From Pontibacillus chungwhensis BH030062 (GTDB lineage: Bacteria > Bacillota > Bacilli > Bacillales > BH030062): a DNA stretch of 64,000 bases. A model generated the notes under the pieces. It saw only the letters and a program-made list of their open reading frames with translations, made no database searches and was not told the DNA's origin. Below are positions 27,823 through 37,325 of this stretch, piece after piece. The position numbers and the translations under genes were made by a program. The first letter of the stretch is position 1. Every line of letters begins with the position of its first letter. The stretch is taken from contig NZ_AVBG01000005.1 of the NCBI RefSeq assembly GCF_000770675.1, positions 124,001 to 188,000 on the forward strand, in the 5' to 3' direction.

Positions 27823-28260
27823 ATGTATTTTGTGGATCGAAGTAAAATTGAAGCTACTCTCAAGCATTTGGATGGCTTAATGAGAGTATATGAAACACAA
27901 ACCTTTGAGGGTGATTTGGGAGCATTAGCGCTTGAGCGTCTTGCGCAGATGAGTATAGAATCGGTTATAGATGTGGGGAATATGATGATTGACGGTTTTA
28001 TAATGAGAGATCCGGGAAGTTATCATGATATCATTGATATTTTAGTCGACGAGAAAGTAATTCCTAAAGAAGATGAAGACTGTTATAAAACACTTATTTC
28101 TTTAAGGAAGCCTCTTGTTCAAGATTATGTCAATATTAAACCGGCCACGATTCATGAAACGCTTGAAAAGAGTATGCCAGCAATCATTCATTACAGTGAA
28201 CATGTTCGCTATTATTTACATCATGAATTGGGCCCTGTATCAGCGTTTTCAAACTCCTAA
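27823..28260 (+). CDS. yutE: HepT-like (DUF86) protein YutE
   Basis: A 145-residue helical protein of the DUF86/HepT-like family. The RNase-type motif of HepT toxins (RX4-6H) is not clearly present. ALERLAQMSIESVIDVGNMM is typical of the housekeeping YutE group. No MNT-type antitoxin gene is adjacent, which argues against a toxin role. The start is ATG 27823 after GAGGAGG; an upstream TTG in the same frame has no ribosome site. yutF follows 22 bases later. Confidence 0.85.
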   Translation: MYFVDRSKIEATLKHLDGLMRVYETQTFEGDLGALALERLAQMSIESVIDVGNMMIDGFIMRDPGSYHDIIDILVDEKVIPKEDEDCYKTLISLRKPLVQDYVNIKPATIHETLEKSMPAIIHYSEHVRYYLHHELGPVSAFSNS

Positions 28261-28282
28261 TCATTAAAGAGGTGACACAGCA

Positions 28283-29056
28283 ATGAATAAGACATATAAA
28301 GGTTATTTAATCGATCTCGATGGAACAATGTACAGAGGAACAGAACGAGTTGAAGCTGCATCTGACTTCGTCAAGACACTCCGAGAGAAAGAGATCCCCC
28401 ATCTGTTTGTAACGAATAATTCATCACGTCGTCCAAGTCAGGTGGCAGACAAATTAAACACGTTTGATATTCCCGCTCAACCTGAACAAATTTATACAAC
28501 AAGTATGGCGACGGCCTCCTATATCAAAGCGCAAAAGCCAGGAGCAAGAGTATATGCAATGGGAGAAGAAGGGTTGATGCACGCTTTAGAAGAAGCTGGA
28601 CTTACACTTGCAGAGGAAAATTGTGATTATGTTGTGGTGGGCTTGGATCACGAGTTGAACTATGAGAAGCTCACAAAAGCTTGCTTAAATGTACGAGCAG
28701 GTGCAACCTTCTTGTCAACAAACGGAGATGTAGCTATCCCGACTGAGAGAGGCATGTTACCAGGTAATGGTTCTATCACTTCTGTTGTAACTGTATCAAC
28801 CGGGGTTGAGCCCACATTTATTGGAAAGCCAGAGTCTATTATCATGGAGCAAGCTATGGGTGCAATTGGTTTAAATAGAGAAGATATGTTAATGGTGGGG
28901 GACAACTACAACACGGATATCTTAGCGGGGATGAACGCCGAGATGGATACCTTGCATGTTCAGACAGGTGTTACGACAAAAGAACAGTTGTCTCAATACA
29001 GCCAGCAACCAACTTATACGATCTCAACATTACATCAATGGATTCCTTATTTATAA
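28283..29056 (+). CDS. yutF: HAD-superfamily phosphatase YutF (NagD-like)
   Basis: Soluble haloacid-dehalogenase phosphatase of the NagD/PGP group, 257 residues. Motif I is D11-L-D13-G-T, followed by a Thr/Asn-rich motif II (FVTNNSSRR), lysine motif III (FIGKPES) and acidic motif IV (MVGDNYNTD). Substrates of NagD-like enzymes are small phosphorylated metabolites; the exact one is unknown. AGAGGTGAC precedes the ATG. It follows yutE in the same direction, as in B. subtilis. Confidence 0.9.
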   Translation: MNKTYKGYLIDLDGTMYRGTERVEAASDFVKTLREKEIPHLFVTNNSSRRPSQVADKLNTFDIPAQPEQIYTTSMATASYIKAQKPGARVYAMGEEGLMHALEEAGLTLAEENCDYVVVGLDHELNYEKLTKACLNVRAGATFLSTNGDVAIPTERGMLPGNGSITSVVTVSTGVEPTFIGKPESIIMEQAMGAIGLNREDMLMVGDNYNTDILAGMNAEMDTLHVQTGVTTKEQLSQYSQQPTYTISTLHQWIPYL

Positions 29057-29069
29057 TTCAGATGGATAC

Positions 29070-29108
29070 AAAAAGGCAGCTTACCGATTAGGGAAAGCTG
29101 CCTTTTTT
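29070..29108 (+). terminator. Terminator after yutF
   Basis: AAAAAGGCAGCTT pairs with AAGCTGCCTTTTTT, 14 bases after the stop. Confidence 0.9.
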
Positions 29109-29140
29109 GTCCTATTCTATGTAGGGGGGCGGAGGCCAAA

Positions 29141-29638
29141 TTAGGCCTCTGCATTTGCGTCACTGTGAGCTAAACGACTTGATGCTGCAGCTGCAATAGC
29201 ACCCACGATGTCATCTAAGAAAGTATGGCACCCATTAGATTTGTCATTTAACTTCTCCAGGATTCCAGGTTTTTGCTTATCAATGTATCCGTAATTTGTG
29301 AATCCAATAGACCCGTATACGTTGACTATTGATAAAGCAATGACCTCGTCAATGCCATATAAACTTTCATCAGTTTCAATCGTTTCCTGAAGAGGAGATT
29401 GAAGCATTTTCTTCTCAGCCATTATATCTAATTCGATCCCAGTTAAGATCGCATTTTGTACTTCTCTCTTTGCAATTACTCGGTTTACATTGTGTAAGCA
29501 CTCTTCCATCTCAAGGTTGTCATGATACTTAGATTGAAGATAGTGTACAAGATCTGCGATATCGTTTAGTGTTACGCCACGTTCTTTTAACAGTTCTCGT
29601 GCTTTTTGTTCTAACTCTGTCATTTTTTCTTTTGCCAT
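29141..29638 (-). CDS. yutG: Phosphatidylglycerophosphatase A-related protein YutG
   Basis: A 165-residue protein of the PgpA family. The conserved core is DDIVGAIAAAASSRLA near the C-terminus, with the acidic stretch YGIDEVIALSIVNVYGSIG before it. Classical PgpA proteins have membrane helices; this Bacillus type (YutG) is more soluble, so activity on phosphatidylglycerophosphate is not certain. The start is ATG 29638, seven bases after AGGTG; a GTG nine bases earlier overlaps that site. Confidence 0.82.
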   Translation of the reverse strand: MAKEKMTELEQKARELLKERGVTLNDIADLVHYLQSKYHDNLEMEECLHNVNRVIAKREVQNAILTGIELDIMAEKKMLQSPLQETIETDESLYGIDEVIALSIVNVYGSIGFTNYGYIDKQKPGILEKLNDKSNGCHTFLDDIVGAIAAAASSRLAHSDANAEA

Positions 29639-29794
29639 GATTATCACCTATTTCTTAAGTATCGAGTATATCCATACTATTACCTATATCGTATAGTATG
29701 AAACTAAATGAAAAACGTGCATGAGAACCAATCATGCTTATCGTTATCATACATATCTATATAGATAAGAGCAACTAAAAGGGTGGTAGGTTAT

Positions 29795-30772
29795 ATGAGA
29801 GACCAACTTCAACAAGAATATCAGGTGTACTTAGGTAAAGAGATTCATGATAATGGGTTGTATGGTTTCGAAGGAAATGATGGGCGCTATTTCTTAATCC
29901 CTTACGAAGAAGGACAGGATGATGAGGTCTATGAACAACGTACAATTTGCGAATATATAAGGAATCAAGGTGCTGTGCAGATTGGGGTGCCTCTTTTTAC
30001 GAAAGAAGGTACATTATATACACAAAAAGACAATCAATCTTACATGTTGGTCCATGTCCCCTGGGCTTCTTCAGATGTTTCTGAGGGAGAGTGGCTTACG
30101 AACCTTCATGACATTGGAAATCGTTACCCTTATCAACCACAACAGATTTCTAGGTACGGTCAATGGAAATCTCTTTGGGAATCTAAGGTGGACGCTTGGT
30201 TTGAACAGTATAAAGTCCAGTGGAATGAGCGACCGTCTTCTTCTATGAGAAGGCTATTTATTGAGACGTTCCCTTATCTTGAGGGTATATCTGAAAATGC
30301 AATTCAATATTTACAAGAAAGTGAGCAAGATTGGAGATATGAACAAAACGACCAGGGCACATTTACTTTAAAGCGCCTACATCCATCCATGATGTCCCAA
30401 ATTATTTGGCCTCATACATTGGTGTACGATCATCCTGCACGGGATTTGGCAGAATGGATCCGGTATTCATTATTGAGTCACGGCACTAATGCATACCCTG
30501 CTATTCGTACAATGCTTGATGAATATGAACGAAATCGACCTCTTTCCGTTTTTAGTTGGCGCTTAATTTATGCCCGGCTCGTATACCCAGTTCATCTATA
30601 TGATGTCTTAGAGCGGACTCTACAAGCTGGAGAGGGGGAACAAAATACGCTGGAACAAGAATATCGATCCCTGCTTCAACAGCAAGGTCAGTATGAAAAG
30701 CAGCTAAAAGAATTCTTTGATGCTGTTCATATTGACTATAAGAGACTCAGTATTCCAATATTAGATTGGTAA
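29795..30772 (+). CDS. yutH: Spore coat-associated protein YutH
   Basis: A 325-residue protein of the CotS/YutH group, which has a degraded kinase-like (phosphotransferase) fold. Visible stretches include RYFLIPYEEG near the N-terminus, HVPWASS, and WPHTLVYDHPARDLAEWIRYSL, where HPARDLAEW occupies the catalytic-loop position. YutH is spore-coat associated in B. subtilis. The start is ATG 29795; GGGTGG lies just upstream and overlaps an alternative GTG at 29783. It is divergent from yutG. Confidence 0.82.
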   Translation: MRDQLQQEYQVYLGKEIHDNGLYGFEGNDGRYFLIPYEEGQDDEVYEQRTICEYIRNQGAVQIGVPLFTKEGTLYTQKDNQSYMLVHVPWASSDVSEGEWLTNLHDIGNRYPYQPQQISRYGQWKSLWESKVDAWFEQYKVQWNERPSSSMRRLFIETFPYLEGISENAIQYLQESEQDWRYEQNDQGTFTLKRLHPSMMSQIIWPHTLVYDHPARDLAEWIRYSLLSHGTNAYPAIRTMLDEYERNRPLSVFSWRLIYARLVYPVHLYDVLERTLQAGEGEQNTLEQEYRSLLQQQGQYEKQLKEFFDAVHIDYKRLSIPILDW

Positions 30773-30836
30773 AACCAAAATAAGGGAAACTTCATGCTAT
30801 GATGGGCAATAATTATAGCTATAGAGGAGGATCCTG

Positions 30837-31808
30837 ATGTCAAAACCATTGATCTATATCACACGAAAACTACCTCAATCAGTAGTTGAACCATTTGAGT
30901 CTAACTATACGATTGAAATGTGGCCAGAAGAAGAAAAGCCGGTTGAAAGAGAAGTACTGCTTGAGAAGGCTCAACAAGCTGATGCATTAGTAACAATGCT
31001 TAGTGATCAAATTGATAGTGAGGTCTTTGAACAACAAACGAATCTTAAAGTGATTGCGAACTTAGCCGTAGGATATGACAACATTGAGCTGGGTGCTGCA
31101 GAAGATGCAAATGTAATTGTCACAAATACGCCTGATGTTTTAACGGATACAACGGCTGATTTAACTTTCGGATTGCTATTATCTACGGCAAGGCGTTTAA
31201 TGGAAGCTGAGCGGTATGTAAAAAATAATGATTGGAAGAACTGGGCTCCTTTATTGATGGCTGGACAAGATGTTCATCATAAAACGATCGGCATAATTGG
31301 GATGGGGCGTATAGGAGAAGCTGTTGCTAAACGAGCGACTGGCTTTGAAATGGAGCTCCTTTATCACAATCGCAGTCGTAAGGTTGAAGCTGAAGAAAAA
31401 CTAGGTGCCACCTATGTAGGGTTTGAAGAGCTTTTAGAACGGTCTGACTTTGTGGTTTGCTTAACACCTCTTACAGAAGAAACACGCGGTATGTTTAATA
31501 AAGATGCGTTTGAAAGAATGAAGGATACAGCTATATTTGTTAATGCCTCTCGCGGGGCACTGGTAGACGAAGGGGCACTCTACGAAGCAATCGAGCAGAA
31601 TGTAATAGCAGGAGCGGGTTTAGATGTATTTCAGAATGAGCCAATTTCAGCCGACCACCCACTTCTAAGTTTTGATCAAGTTGTGGCTACCCCTCATATT
31701 GGCTCTGCATCTGAAGAAACAAGGAAAAGAATGATGACACTTTGCCTTGAAAATATCCAGCAAGTGATGAATAAGGATGAGGCTAAGACACCAGTAACTC
31801 GAGTGTGA
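30837..31808 (+). CDS. D-2-hydroxyacid dehydrogenase (glyoxylate/hydroxypyruvate reductase type)
   Basis: NAD(P)-dependent D-2-hydroxyacid dehydrogenase, 323 residues. The Rossmann motif is GIIGMGRIGEAVAKRA near residue 152. Catalytic residues are an Arg in NASRGALVDE, a Glu in FQNEP, and a His in ATPHIGSAS. The PLL(M/L)AG and ANLAVGYDNIE segments are like glyoxylate or hydroxypyruvate reductases. AGAGGAGG precedes the ATG. Closely related families act on lactate or phosphoglycerate, so the substrate is uncertain. Confidence 0.9.
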   Translation: MSKPLIYITRKLPQSVVEPFESNYTIEMWPEEEKPVEREVLLEKAQQADALVTMLSDQIDSEVFEQQTNLKVIANLAVGYDNIELGAAEDANVIVTNTPDVLTDTTADLTFGLLLSTARRLMEAERYVKNNDWKNWAPLLMAGQDVHHKTIGIIGMGRIGEAVAKRATGFEMELLYHNRSRKVEAEEKLGATYVGFEELLERSDFVVCLTPLTEETRGMFNKDAFERMKDTAIFVNASRGALVDEGALYEAIEQNVIAGAGLDVFQNEPISADHPLLSFDQVVATPHIGSASEETRKRMMTLCLENIQQVMNKDEAKTPVTRV

Positions 31809-31830
31809 AATCAATATAATAGGAAAGTTT

Positions 31831-31876
31831 AAAAAAGGCAAGTAGATTCTGATAAAGAATCTACTTGCCTTTTTTA
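31831..31876 (+). terminator. Terminator after the dehydrogenase gene
   Basis: AAAAAAGGCAAGTAGATTCT pairs perfectly with AGAATCTACTTGCCTTTTTT (20 bp). Confidence 0.93.
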
Positions 31877-32016
31877 GCGGAACTTAGTGTTTATACAAGA
31901 AGAGGTGCTATGTTTTAGAGGAAGGCGTAATAAAAAATTTAGGTTTAACAAGATTGATTTGGCGCATAGTTATGCGGATGGTGAATAATGTCTGTATTAG
32001 ATTTTTCGAACTATTA

Positions 32017-32046
32017 TTGAATTACCCTAACTTCCTCTTTTATAAT
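32017..32046 (+). promoter_or_regulatory. Promoter of the DAACS symporter gene
   Basis: TTGAAT at 32017–32022, an 18-bp spacer and a perfect TATAAT at 32041–32046. The preceding 31877–32016 holds nothing else I can support. Confidence 0.7.
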
Positions 32047-32093
32047 GGTGTTTATATATACAATAGTATACCAGCATGAGGGGGAGGAAAGAG

Positions 32094-33338
32094 ATGTCAT
32101 TAACGAAAAAAATCTTACTTGGAATGGGACTAGGTGTGTTAGTTGGACTATTACTAAATAGCTTGGACCCTTCCATTTATGATAATGCACAAAAATACGT
32201 TCTGTATCCAGTCGGGCAATTGTTTGTGAGCCTGATTAAGATGCTCGTTGTACCGATCGTAGTTGTTTCATTAATTCTTGGGACCTCAGGAATTAGTGAT
32301 CCGAAAAAGCTAGGGAGAATTGGAATTAAAACGGTTCTGTTCTTCCTTGTTTCAACAGCGATTGCCCTAACCCTAGCTTTAGGTTTAGGTTCGCTCTTCC
32401 AACCAGGCGCTGGTGGATCGGCTGTTCAAGGTGGAGATTTTGAAGCGAGTGAGGCTCCACCAGTTGTGGATACGCTTATCAATATTATTCCTTCTAATCC
32501 ACTTGATGCCATGGTGAAGGGGGATATGCTTCAAGTTATAGCCTTTTCTATCTTTATCGGAATTGGACTTTCACGCATTGGGACGCGCGGTAAAGACTTA
32601 TACCGATTAGTCGAACAAGCTAATGATGTCTTGATGTACCTTGTTCAGCTAGTTATGAAGTTTGCCCCGTATGGTGCATTCGCTTTAATCGCAGACGCCA
32701 TTGGATCACAAGGTAGTGATTCTCTGTTGAAAATGGTGAAATACTTGGCCGTTGTACTACTTGCACTATTTATACACCTTGTTGTCACCTACGGTTCAGC
32801 TATTGCTTTATTAGGAAAGATGAACCCGATTCAATTCTTCAAGAATTTCTCTCCAGCGATGGTTGTTGCGTTTAGTACATCAAGTAGTTCAGGTACATTG
32901 CCTGTCTCTATGAAAACAGTGCAAAATAAGTTAAACGTGCCAAAACCAATTAGTAGCTTCGTGCAACCACTCGGTGCAACGATTAACATGGACGGTACAG
33001 CTATTATGCAAGGTGTCGCAACGATGTTCATCGCACAAATGTACGGGGTTGACCTTGCATTTAGCGACCTTGTAACAGTTGTTCTAACAGCAACACTTGC
33101 AAGTATCGGAACCGCAGGAGCACCTGGAGTAGGGCTCATCATGCTTTCGATGGTTCTAACATCCGTTGGACTTCCTGTAGAAGCAATTTCTCTTGTCCTT
33201 GCCGTTGACCGCCTGATCGACATGTGTCGTACAGCGGTAAACGTTACAGGAGACGCTACAGCAGCAGTCATTATTGCCCGCTCTGAAGCAGGACGCGAAG
33301 ACGAAATTCCAGTTGTACAAGAGCAAAAACATGCTTAA
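32094..33338 (+). CDS. Dicarboxylate/amino acid:cation symporter (DAACS family)
   Basis: GltP/GltT-like Na+- or H+-coupled symporter for glutamate, aspartate or C4-dicarboxylates, 414 residues. The re-entrant loop motif STSSSSGTLPVSM, the TM7 motif NMDGTAIMQG, and a late DRLIDMCRTAVNVTGD region (Asp/Arg binding residues of amino-acid carriers) are all present. It starts at ATG 32094 after GGGGGAGGAA; an upstream ATG at 32076 lacks a site. The Arg and Asp in the last motif favour acidic amino acids. Confidence 0.92.
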   Translation: MSLTKKILLGMGLGVLVGLLLNSLDPSIYDNAQKYVLYPVGQLFVSLIKMLVVPIVVVSLILGTSGISDPKKLGRIGIKTVLFFLVSTAIALTLALGLGSLFQPGAGGSAVQGGDFEASEAPPVVDTLINIIPSNPLDAMVKGDMLQVIAFSIFIGIGLSRIGTRGKDLYRLVEQANDVLMYLVQLVMKFAPYGAFALIADAIGSQGSDSLLKMVKYLAVVLLALFIHLVVTYGSAIALLGKMNPIQFFKNFSPAMVVAFSTSSSSGTLPVSMKTVQNKLNVPKPISSFVQPLGATINMDGTAIMQGVATMFIAQMYGVDLAFSDLVTVVLTATLASIGTAGAPGVGLIMLSMVLTSVGLPVEAISLVLAVDRLIDMCRTAVNVTGDATAAVIIARSEAGREDEIPVVQEQKHA

Positions 33339-33340
33339 TA

Positions 33341-33379
33341 AAAAGCAGTTCTTCCGATCAGGAAGAACTGCTTTTTTTA
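33341..33379 (+). terminator. Terminator after the symporter gene
   Basis: AAAAGCAGTTCTTCC pairs with GGAAGAACTGCTTTT, followed by TTT. Confidence 0.92.
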
Positions 33380-33463
33380 TGTCATATTGTTTAACTGTAT
33401 TTTGTTTGATCCATATAAGCTTACTGATATGGAACGCTTGAAGCTAATATATTTTAATTGGAA

Positions 33464-33641
33464 GGGACCGTTACGTTTGATGAGTGCTTGGTCTTGCTCG
33501 GGGACAACTCGCTTTCCTGCGGGGAGCTGGGAAGCCTCCTCGTTCGCTTTTCGCTCTCTGTGGGGTCTTCCCTAGGCTCCTTTTCCCGCGGGAGTCTCGC
33601 AGTCCCCGAGCAAGCCCTGGCTTTAAAGAGGTGAACAGCCC
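33464..33641 (+). repeat. Stem-loop repeat unit E (of composite E–F)
   Basis: A 178-bp unit starting GGGACCGTT and ending AACAGCCC. Its arms CTTGCTCGGGGAC (33493–33505) and GTCCCCGAGCAAG (33602–33614) are perfect complements, unlike unit A in sequence but at the same place. Core words ACTCGCTTTCCTGCGG and CGCGGGAGTCTCGCAG are shared. Confidence 0.85.
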
Positions 33642-33682
33642 GCATATGGGATAAGGAAAGGTCACTTCTTTCTAAATGGCAT

Positions 33683-33858
33683 GTTTCCGTTCCTTCGTAT
33701 TTGGCAAAGGTGGGCCGGGAAACTGCGAGACTCCTGCGGGAGAAAGAGGTAGACGAGACCCCGGAGCGAACGAAGTGAGTGAGGAGGCTCGACAGCTCGC
33801 CCGCGGAAAGCGAGTAGTTTCCCGGACCACCTTACTCAACACTAACGTTAACGGAAAC
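33683..33858 (-). repeat. Stem-loop repeat unit F (of composite E–F)
   Basis: A 176-bp unit bounded by the perfect 9-bp pair GTTTCCGTT and AACGGAAAC, 41 bases after unit E and in the opposite core orientation. With unit E it forms the composite in the reverse order to A–B. It fills the gap between the symporter and nfu-like genes. Confidence 0.85.
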
Positions 33859-33908
33859 ATTCTCTCAAACTTCGAGTCTTCAATAATCCTGCTCGAAAAG
33901 GAAGGCAT

Positions 33909-33938
33909 AAAAAAAGCTTGTAGAATGATCTACAAGCT
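33909..33938 (-). terminator. Terminator of the nfu-like gene (minus strand)
   Basis: On the minus strand AGCTTGTAGA pairs with TCTACAAGCT, followed by seven T. Confidence 0.88.
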
Positions 33939-33974
33939 GTTTCATATAGTGAATAGCCAAATACTTGCTACAAA

Positions 33975-34199
33975 TTAAAAGACTTGTTCTACTTCGCGAA
34001 TTCCAGGTACCTCTTCTACGAGTGCACGTTCGATCCCGGCTTTAAGGGTGATTGTTGAACTTGGGCAACTACCGCAAGCCCCCATTAGACGAAGGCGAAC
34101 AATTCCTTCATCTACATCGACTAATTCAACGTCTCCACCATCACGTAGTAAGAAGGGACGAAGTTTATTCAATACTTCTTGTACTTCATTTTCCATCAT
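33975..34199 (-). CDS. yutI: NifU-like Fe–S carrier protein YutI
   Basis: A 74-residue NifU C-terminal-domain protein that can hold and transfer an Fe–S cluster. The CxxC ligand pair is C42-G-S-C45 in [15 protein letters not shown]. It is only the Nfu domain, the usual size in Bacillus. The ATG follows AAAGGAGAAG. It lies near other Fe–S and lipoate genes (yuzB, lipA, sufA-like) and is expected to deliver clusters made by the SufBCD system. Confidence 0.93.
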   Translation of the reverse strand: MMENEVQEVLNKLRPFLLRDGGDVELVDVDEGIVRLRLMGACGSCPSSTITLKAGIERALVEEVPGIREVEQVF

Positions 34200-34405
34200 C
34201 CATCTTCTCCTTTCCTATACATCCATTATAATGCGTGTAAGCAAAAAAATCTATTGTGCAAACTGAATTTATCTTTGTGAAACTTGATTTTGCAATCGGA
34301 TTTTTATTTTACAATTCATTAGTCGATCTCAAAAATAATTTTATATTTATTGAAACATTTTGTAAAATGAAAGGTAGTAGAAGTTTCCTGTGGGGGTGGA
34401 TAAAT

Positions 34406-34729
34406 TTGAGTGAAGTTGTAATTACGGTATATGGAGCAGAAGAGCGCTGTGCAAGTTGCGTAAATGCTCCAGGCTCTAAAGAGACGTTTGAATGGTTACA
34501 AGCAGCGATTGGACGTAAGTATCCTAATGAACATTTTCAATATCAATATGTCGATATTATGAATCCTCATGTTGAAGAGGAATACAGAGACATTACACAA
34601 CGCATATTAGATGAAGAATTTTTTTACCCGTTGATCGTTATAGACGGAGAGGTCGTAGATGAAGGTGCCCCTCGATTGAAAGTCGTTTTCAAAGCAATTG
34701 AGGAGAAGGGAATTCAGCCAACTGGATAA
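34406..34729 (+). CDS. yuzD: DUF1462-family protein YuzD
   Basis: A 107-residue protein of the YuzD family (DUF1462), thioredoxin-like in its early part: ITVYGAEERCASCVNAP carries a CxxC pair, followed by YQYVDIMNPHVEEEY. Function is unknown. The start is TTG 34406, six bases after GGGGGTGG; the longer upstream frame has no suitable start site. It is divergent from yutI, as in B. subtilis. Confidence 0.82.
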   Translation: MSEVVITVYGAEERCASCVNAPGSKETFEWLQAAIGRKYPNEHFQYQYVDIMNPHVEEEYRDITQRILDEEFFYPLIVIDGEVVDEGAPRLKVVFKAIEEKGIQPTG

Positions 34730-34893
34730 AAAGGGTGTTAGCTTTTGTCTGTCTTATAACAGAAGACAAATGGGGAGGTGTTTCCTGTCTGGAAAAACCA
34801 TGAGTTAAGTCCGTTGTCGTCTTGGACTAGAATATGGTAGCATGTATCTTTGAAGAGGGGATTCACCATAATAGAAAAGCAGAGGTGGATCTT

Positions 34894-35130
34894 GTGAACC
34901 CAATTATCGAATTTTGTATTAATAACTTAGCAAGCGGATCTCAAAAAGCCAAAGAAGAGCTCGAAAAAGATCTTGAACTTGATGTCATAGAATATGGTTG
35001 CCTTAGCCATTGTGGCTTATGTGCTCAAAGCCTGTTTGCACTCGTTAACGGTGATCGAGTTACAGGCGAAACTCCAGAAGAATTAGTGAAGAATGTGTAT
35101 CAACACATCGAAGAGAATCCCCTGTTCTAA
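34894..35130 (+). CDS. yuzB: DUF1450-family protein YuzB
   Basis: A 78-residue protein of the YuzB family (DUF1450). Conserved cysteines are in IEFCINN and in the [18 protein letters not shown] segment, a possible metal- or cluster-binding arrangement. Function is not established. The start is GTG 34894 after AGAGGTGGAT. A terminator follows. Confidence 0.85.
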   Translation: MNPIIEFCINNLASGSQKAKEELEKDLELDVIEYGCLSHCGLCAQSLFALVNGDRVTGETPEELVKNVYQHIEENPLF

Positions 35131-35140
35131 CTTCACGATC

Positions 35141-35180
35141 AATAGAAAAGCGCGGGCCAATTTACCTGCGTTTTTCTATT
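35141..35180 (+). terminator. Terminator after yuzB
   Basis: AATAGAAAAGCGCGGG pairs with CCTGCGTTTTTCTATT (two wobble pairs). Confidence 0.82.
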
Positions 35181-35295
35181 ATTTCCATACATAGAATATG
35201 CAGGGGGTTTTACAAGTATTAGGTAGATTGTTAAAATATACTTTGTTCATTTACCTAGATAAAGGATTTCTTATGTATAGAAAAGAGGCTCAGGC

Positions 35296-36114
35296 ATGAA
35301 AGAAAAATGGTGTTATGTAGATTCGGGTTATGCCTCCCCTGCTTATAATATGGCGCTCGACGAAGCGCTTTTAAAATGGCATAGTAAGGGTGAAATCCCT
35401 CCTGTAATTCGCTTTTATGGATGGGAACCGGCTGCTGTGTCAGTAGGATATTTTCAAAAGATAGATGGAAAGATTGATCTTAATTCTGTTAAGGCACATG
35501 GATTTGAAATTGTTCGTCGCCCCACAGGTGGCAGAGCTGTCCTCCATGATAATGAATTGACCTATAGTGTCATTGTTTCTGAGAAACATAATTCCATGCC
35601 TCCCACGGTAACAGAAGCTTACCGGGTTATTTCTGAAGGTTTATTAAAAGGATTCAGAAATTTGGGAGTTGCCGCGGAATTTTCAATTCCAGAAGGAAAG
35701 ATCAAACAAACGGGATCTGCTGTTTGTTTTGATGAACCTTCTTGGTATGAATTAATTGTTGAAGGTCGAAAAGTTGCAGGAAGCGCTCAGACAAGACAAA
35801 AGGGTGTTATTCTTCAACACGGTTCAATCCCTATCGCTATGGATGATGTGACGTTGTTTGATATGTTCATCTATCCAAATGAACGTGTGAAAGAGAGAGC
35901 TCGTAAAGCCTTTGGTGGGAAAGCGGTAGCAATCAATGAGGTGGCTGATCGTGATGTACCAATGGAAGAAGTGAAGAGTGCTTTTAAAGCTGGCTTTGAA
36001 CAAGGGCTAGATGTAGAATTAATACCATATAACCTCACAGAAGAGCAACGAGAAGAAGTAGAAGAACTTGTTCGTACCAGGTACCAGACAGATGAATGGA
36101 CTTACTCTCGTTAA
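35296..36114 (+). CDS. lipM: Octanoyltransferase LipM (lipoate-protein ligase family)
   Basis: A 272-residue enzyme of the biotin/lipoate ligase fold that moves octanoyl from acyl carrier protein to GcvH, the first step of lipoate synthesis in Bacillus. [18 protein letters not shown] is the family signature, and C144 in [15 protein letters not shown] is the acyl-accepting cysteine. K154-type [11 protein letters not shown] follows. It starts at ATG 35296; the ribosome site is weak (AGAGGC). It lies directly before lipA. A lipoate ligase is the alternative, but the cysteine motif favours LipM. Confidence 0.85.
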   Translation: MKEKWCYVDSGYASPAYNMALDEALLKWHSKGEIPPVIRFYGWEPAAVSVGYFQKIDGKIDLNSVKAHGFEIVRRPTGGRAVLHDNELTYSVIVSEKHNSMPPTVTEAYRVISEGLLKGFRNLGVAAEFSIPEGKIKQTGSAVCFDEPSWYELIVEGRKVAGSAQTRQKGVILQHGSIPIAMDDVTLFDMFIYPNERVKERARKAFGGKAVAINEVADRDVPMEEVKSAFKAGFEQGLDVELIPYNLTEEQREEVEELVRTRYQTDEWTYSR

Positions 36115-36153
36115 ATGTTTTGCTTGAAATAATAAGTATAAGGATGTGTAAAC

Positions 36154-37101
36154 ATGGCGAAGAAAGAAGAACACGTACGTAAGCCGGAATGGCTAAAAAT
36201 TAACATCAAGACAAACAAATCTTATAATCGCTTAAAGAAAATTATGCGTGAGCGCGGCCTACATACAGTTTGTGAAGAGGCAAGATGTCCAAACATTCAC
36301 GAGTGCTGGAGCGAACGTAAAACAGCGACCTTTATGATTCTAGGTGATACATGTACACGTGGTTGTCGTTTCTGTGCCGTTAAAACGGGCCTTCCGAATG
36401 AACTTGATATGCAAGAACCAGAGAAAGTTGCAGAGTCGGTAGAACTTATGGACCTTAAGCACGCCGTTGTTACAGCTGTTGCGCGTGACGATTTAAAAGA
36501 TGGCGGTGCATTTGTATTTGCCGAGACCGTTAAAGCGATTCACCGTCGTCAGCCAGGTTGTACTGTTGAAGTACTACCATCTGACATGGCCGGGGACTAT
36601 GACAGCCTTCGTATGCTTATGGATGCAGGCCCTGATATCTTCAACCATAACATTGAAACCGTTCGCCGTTTGACGCCAAGAGTTCGTTCTAAAGCTACGT
36701 ATGATCGTTCTCTAGAACTTCTTCAACGCGTAAAAGAAGTAGCGCCAAACACGCCAACAAAGTCAAGTATTATGGTCGGCCTTGGTGAAACAAAAGAAGA
36801 AATTATTCAAGCAATGGATGATTTACTTGCTCATGACGTTGATATCATGACAATTGGTCAGTATCTACAACCTACGAAGAAACACTTGAAAGTAGAAAGA
36901 TATTACCATCCAGACGAGTTTGAAGAGCTTCGTCAGATTGCTATGGAAAAAGGATTCCAGCACTGTCAGGCAGGACCATTGGTTCGTTCTTCTTATCATG
37001 CGGATGAACAAGTAAATGAAACTTCTCTTCAACGTCGTATTAAGTACATGAAGGGTTATGAAGAGACCTCAAACGAGAAATTGGACACATTAAACTTCTA
37101 A
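36154..37101 (+). CDS. lipA: Lipoyl synthase
   Basis: Radical-SAM enzyme that inserts two sulfurs into octanoyl groups on carrier proteins. Auxiliary cluster cysteines C40, C45 and C51 ([12 protein letters not shown]) and radical-SAM cysteines C67, C71 and C74 (CTRGCRFC) are all present. At 315 residues it is full length. It lies 39 bases after lipM with no terminator between, so they are probably co-transcribed. The enzyme depends on clusters supplied by Suf and carriers. Confidence 0.97.
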   Translation: MAKKEEHVRKPEWLKINIKTNKSYNRLKKIMRERGLHTVCEEARCPNIHECWSERKTATFMILGDTCTRGCRFCAVKTGLPNELDMQEPEKVAESVELMDLKHAVVTAVARDDLKDGGAFVFAETVKAIHRRQPGCTVEVLPSDMAGDYDSLRMLMDAGPDIFNHNIETVRRLTPRVRSKATYDRSLELLQRVKEVAPNTPTKSSIMVGLGETKEEIIQAMDDLLAHDVDIMTIGQYLQPTKKHLKVERYYHPDEFEELRQIAMEKGFQHCQAGPLVRSSYHADEQVNETSLQRRIKYMKGYEETSNEKLDTLNF

Positions 37102-37109
37102 TTTATTTT

Positions 37110-37146
37110 AAAGACCTGCAGAACTATGCTGCAGGTCTTTTTCTTT
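37110..37146 (+). terminator. Terminator after lipA
   Basis: AAAGACCTGCAG pairs with CTGCAGGTCTTT, followed by TTCTTTT. Confidence 0.9.
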
Positions 37147-37325
37147 TCAATTCATGTATTTAAACATTTGTTCGTCGTTTTCTTTTGATCATCTCTATGT
37201 TCGAACCATCCCCCTCATTTTGCTCATGATAAGAAAAGGTTTTTAACCTATTCTGGTTTGAAAAATTGAAGAGTATGTCATTTGTTAGTATACTGAGGGT
37301 AAGAAAGACGTAAGGAGGTACATGT

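Noticed and set aside
27823-28260. HepT toxin of a HepT–MntA toxin–antitoxin pair
   Set aside because: No nucleotidyltransferase antitoxin gene is adjacent and the RNase motif is unclear; the locus is the conserved yutE-yutF pair.
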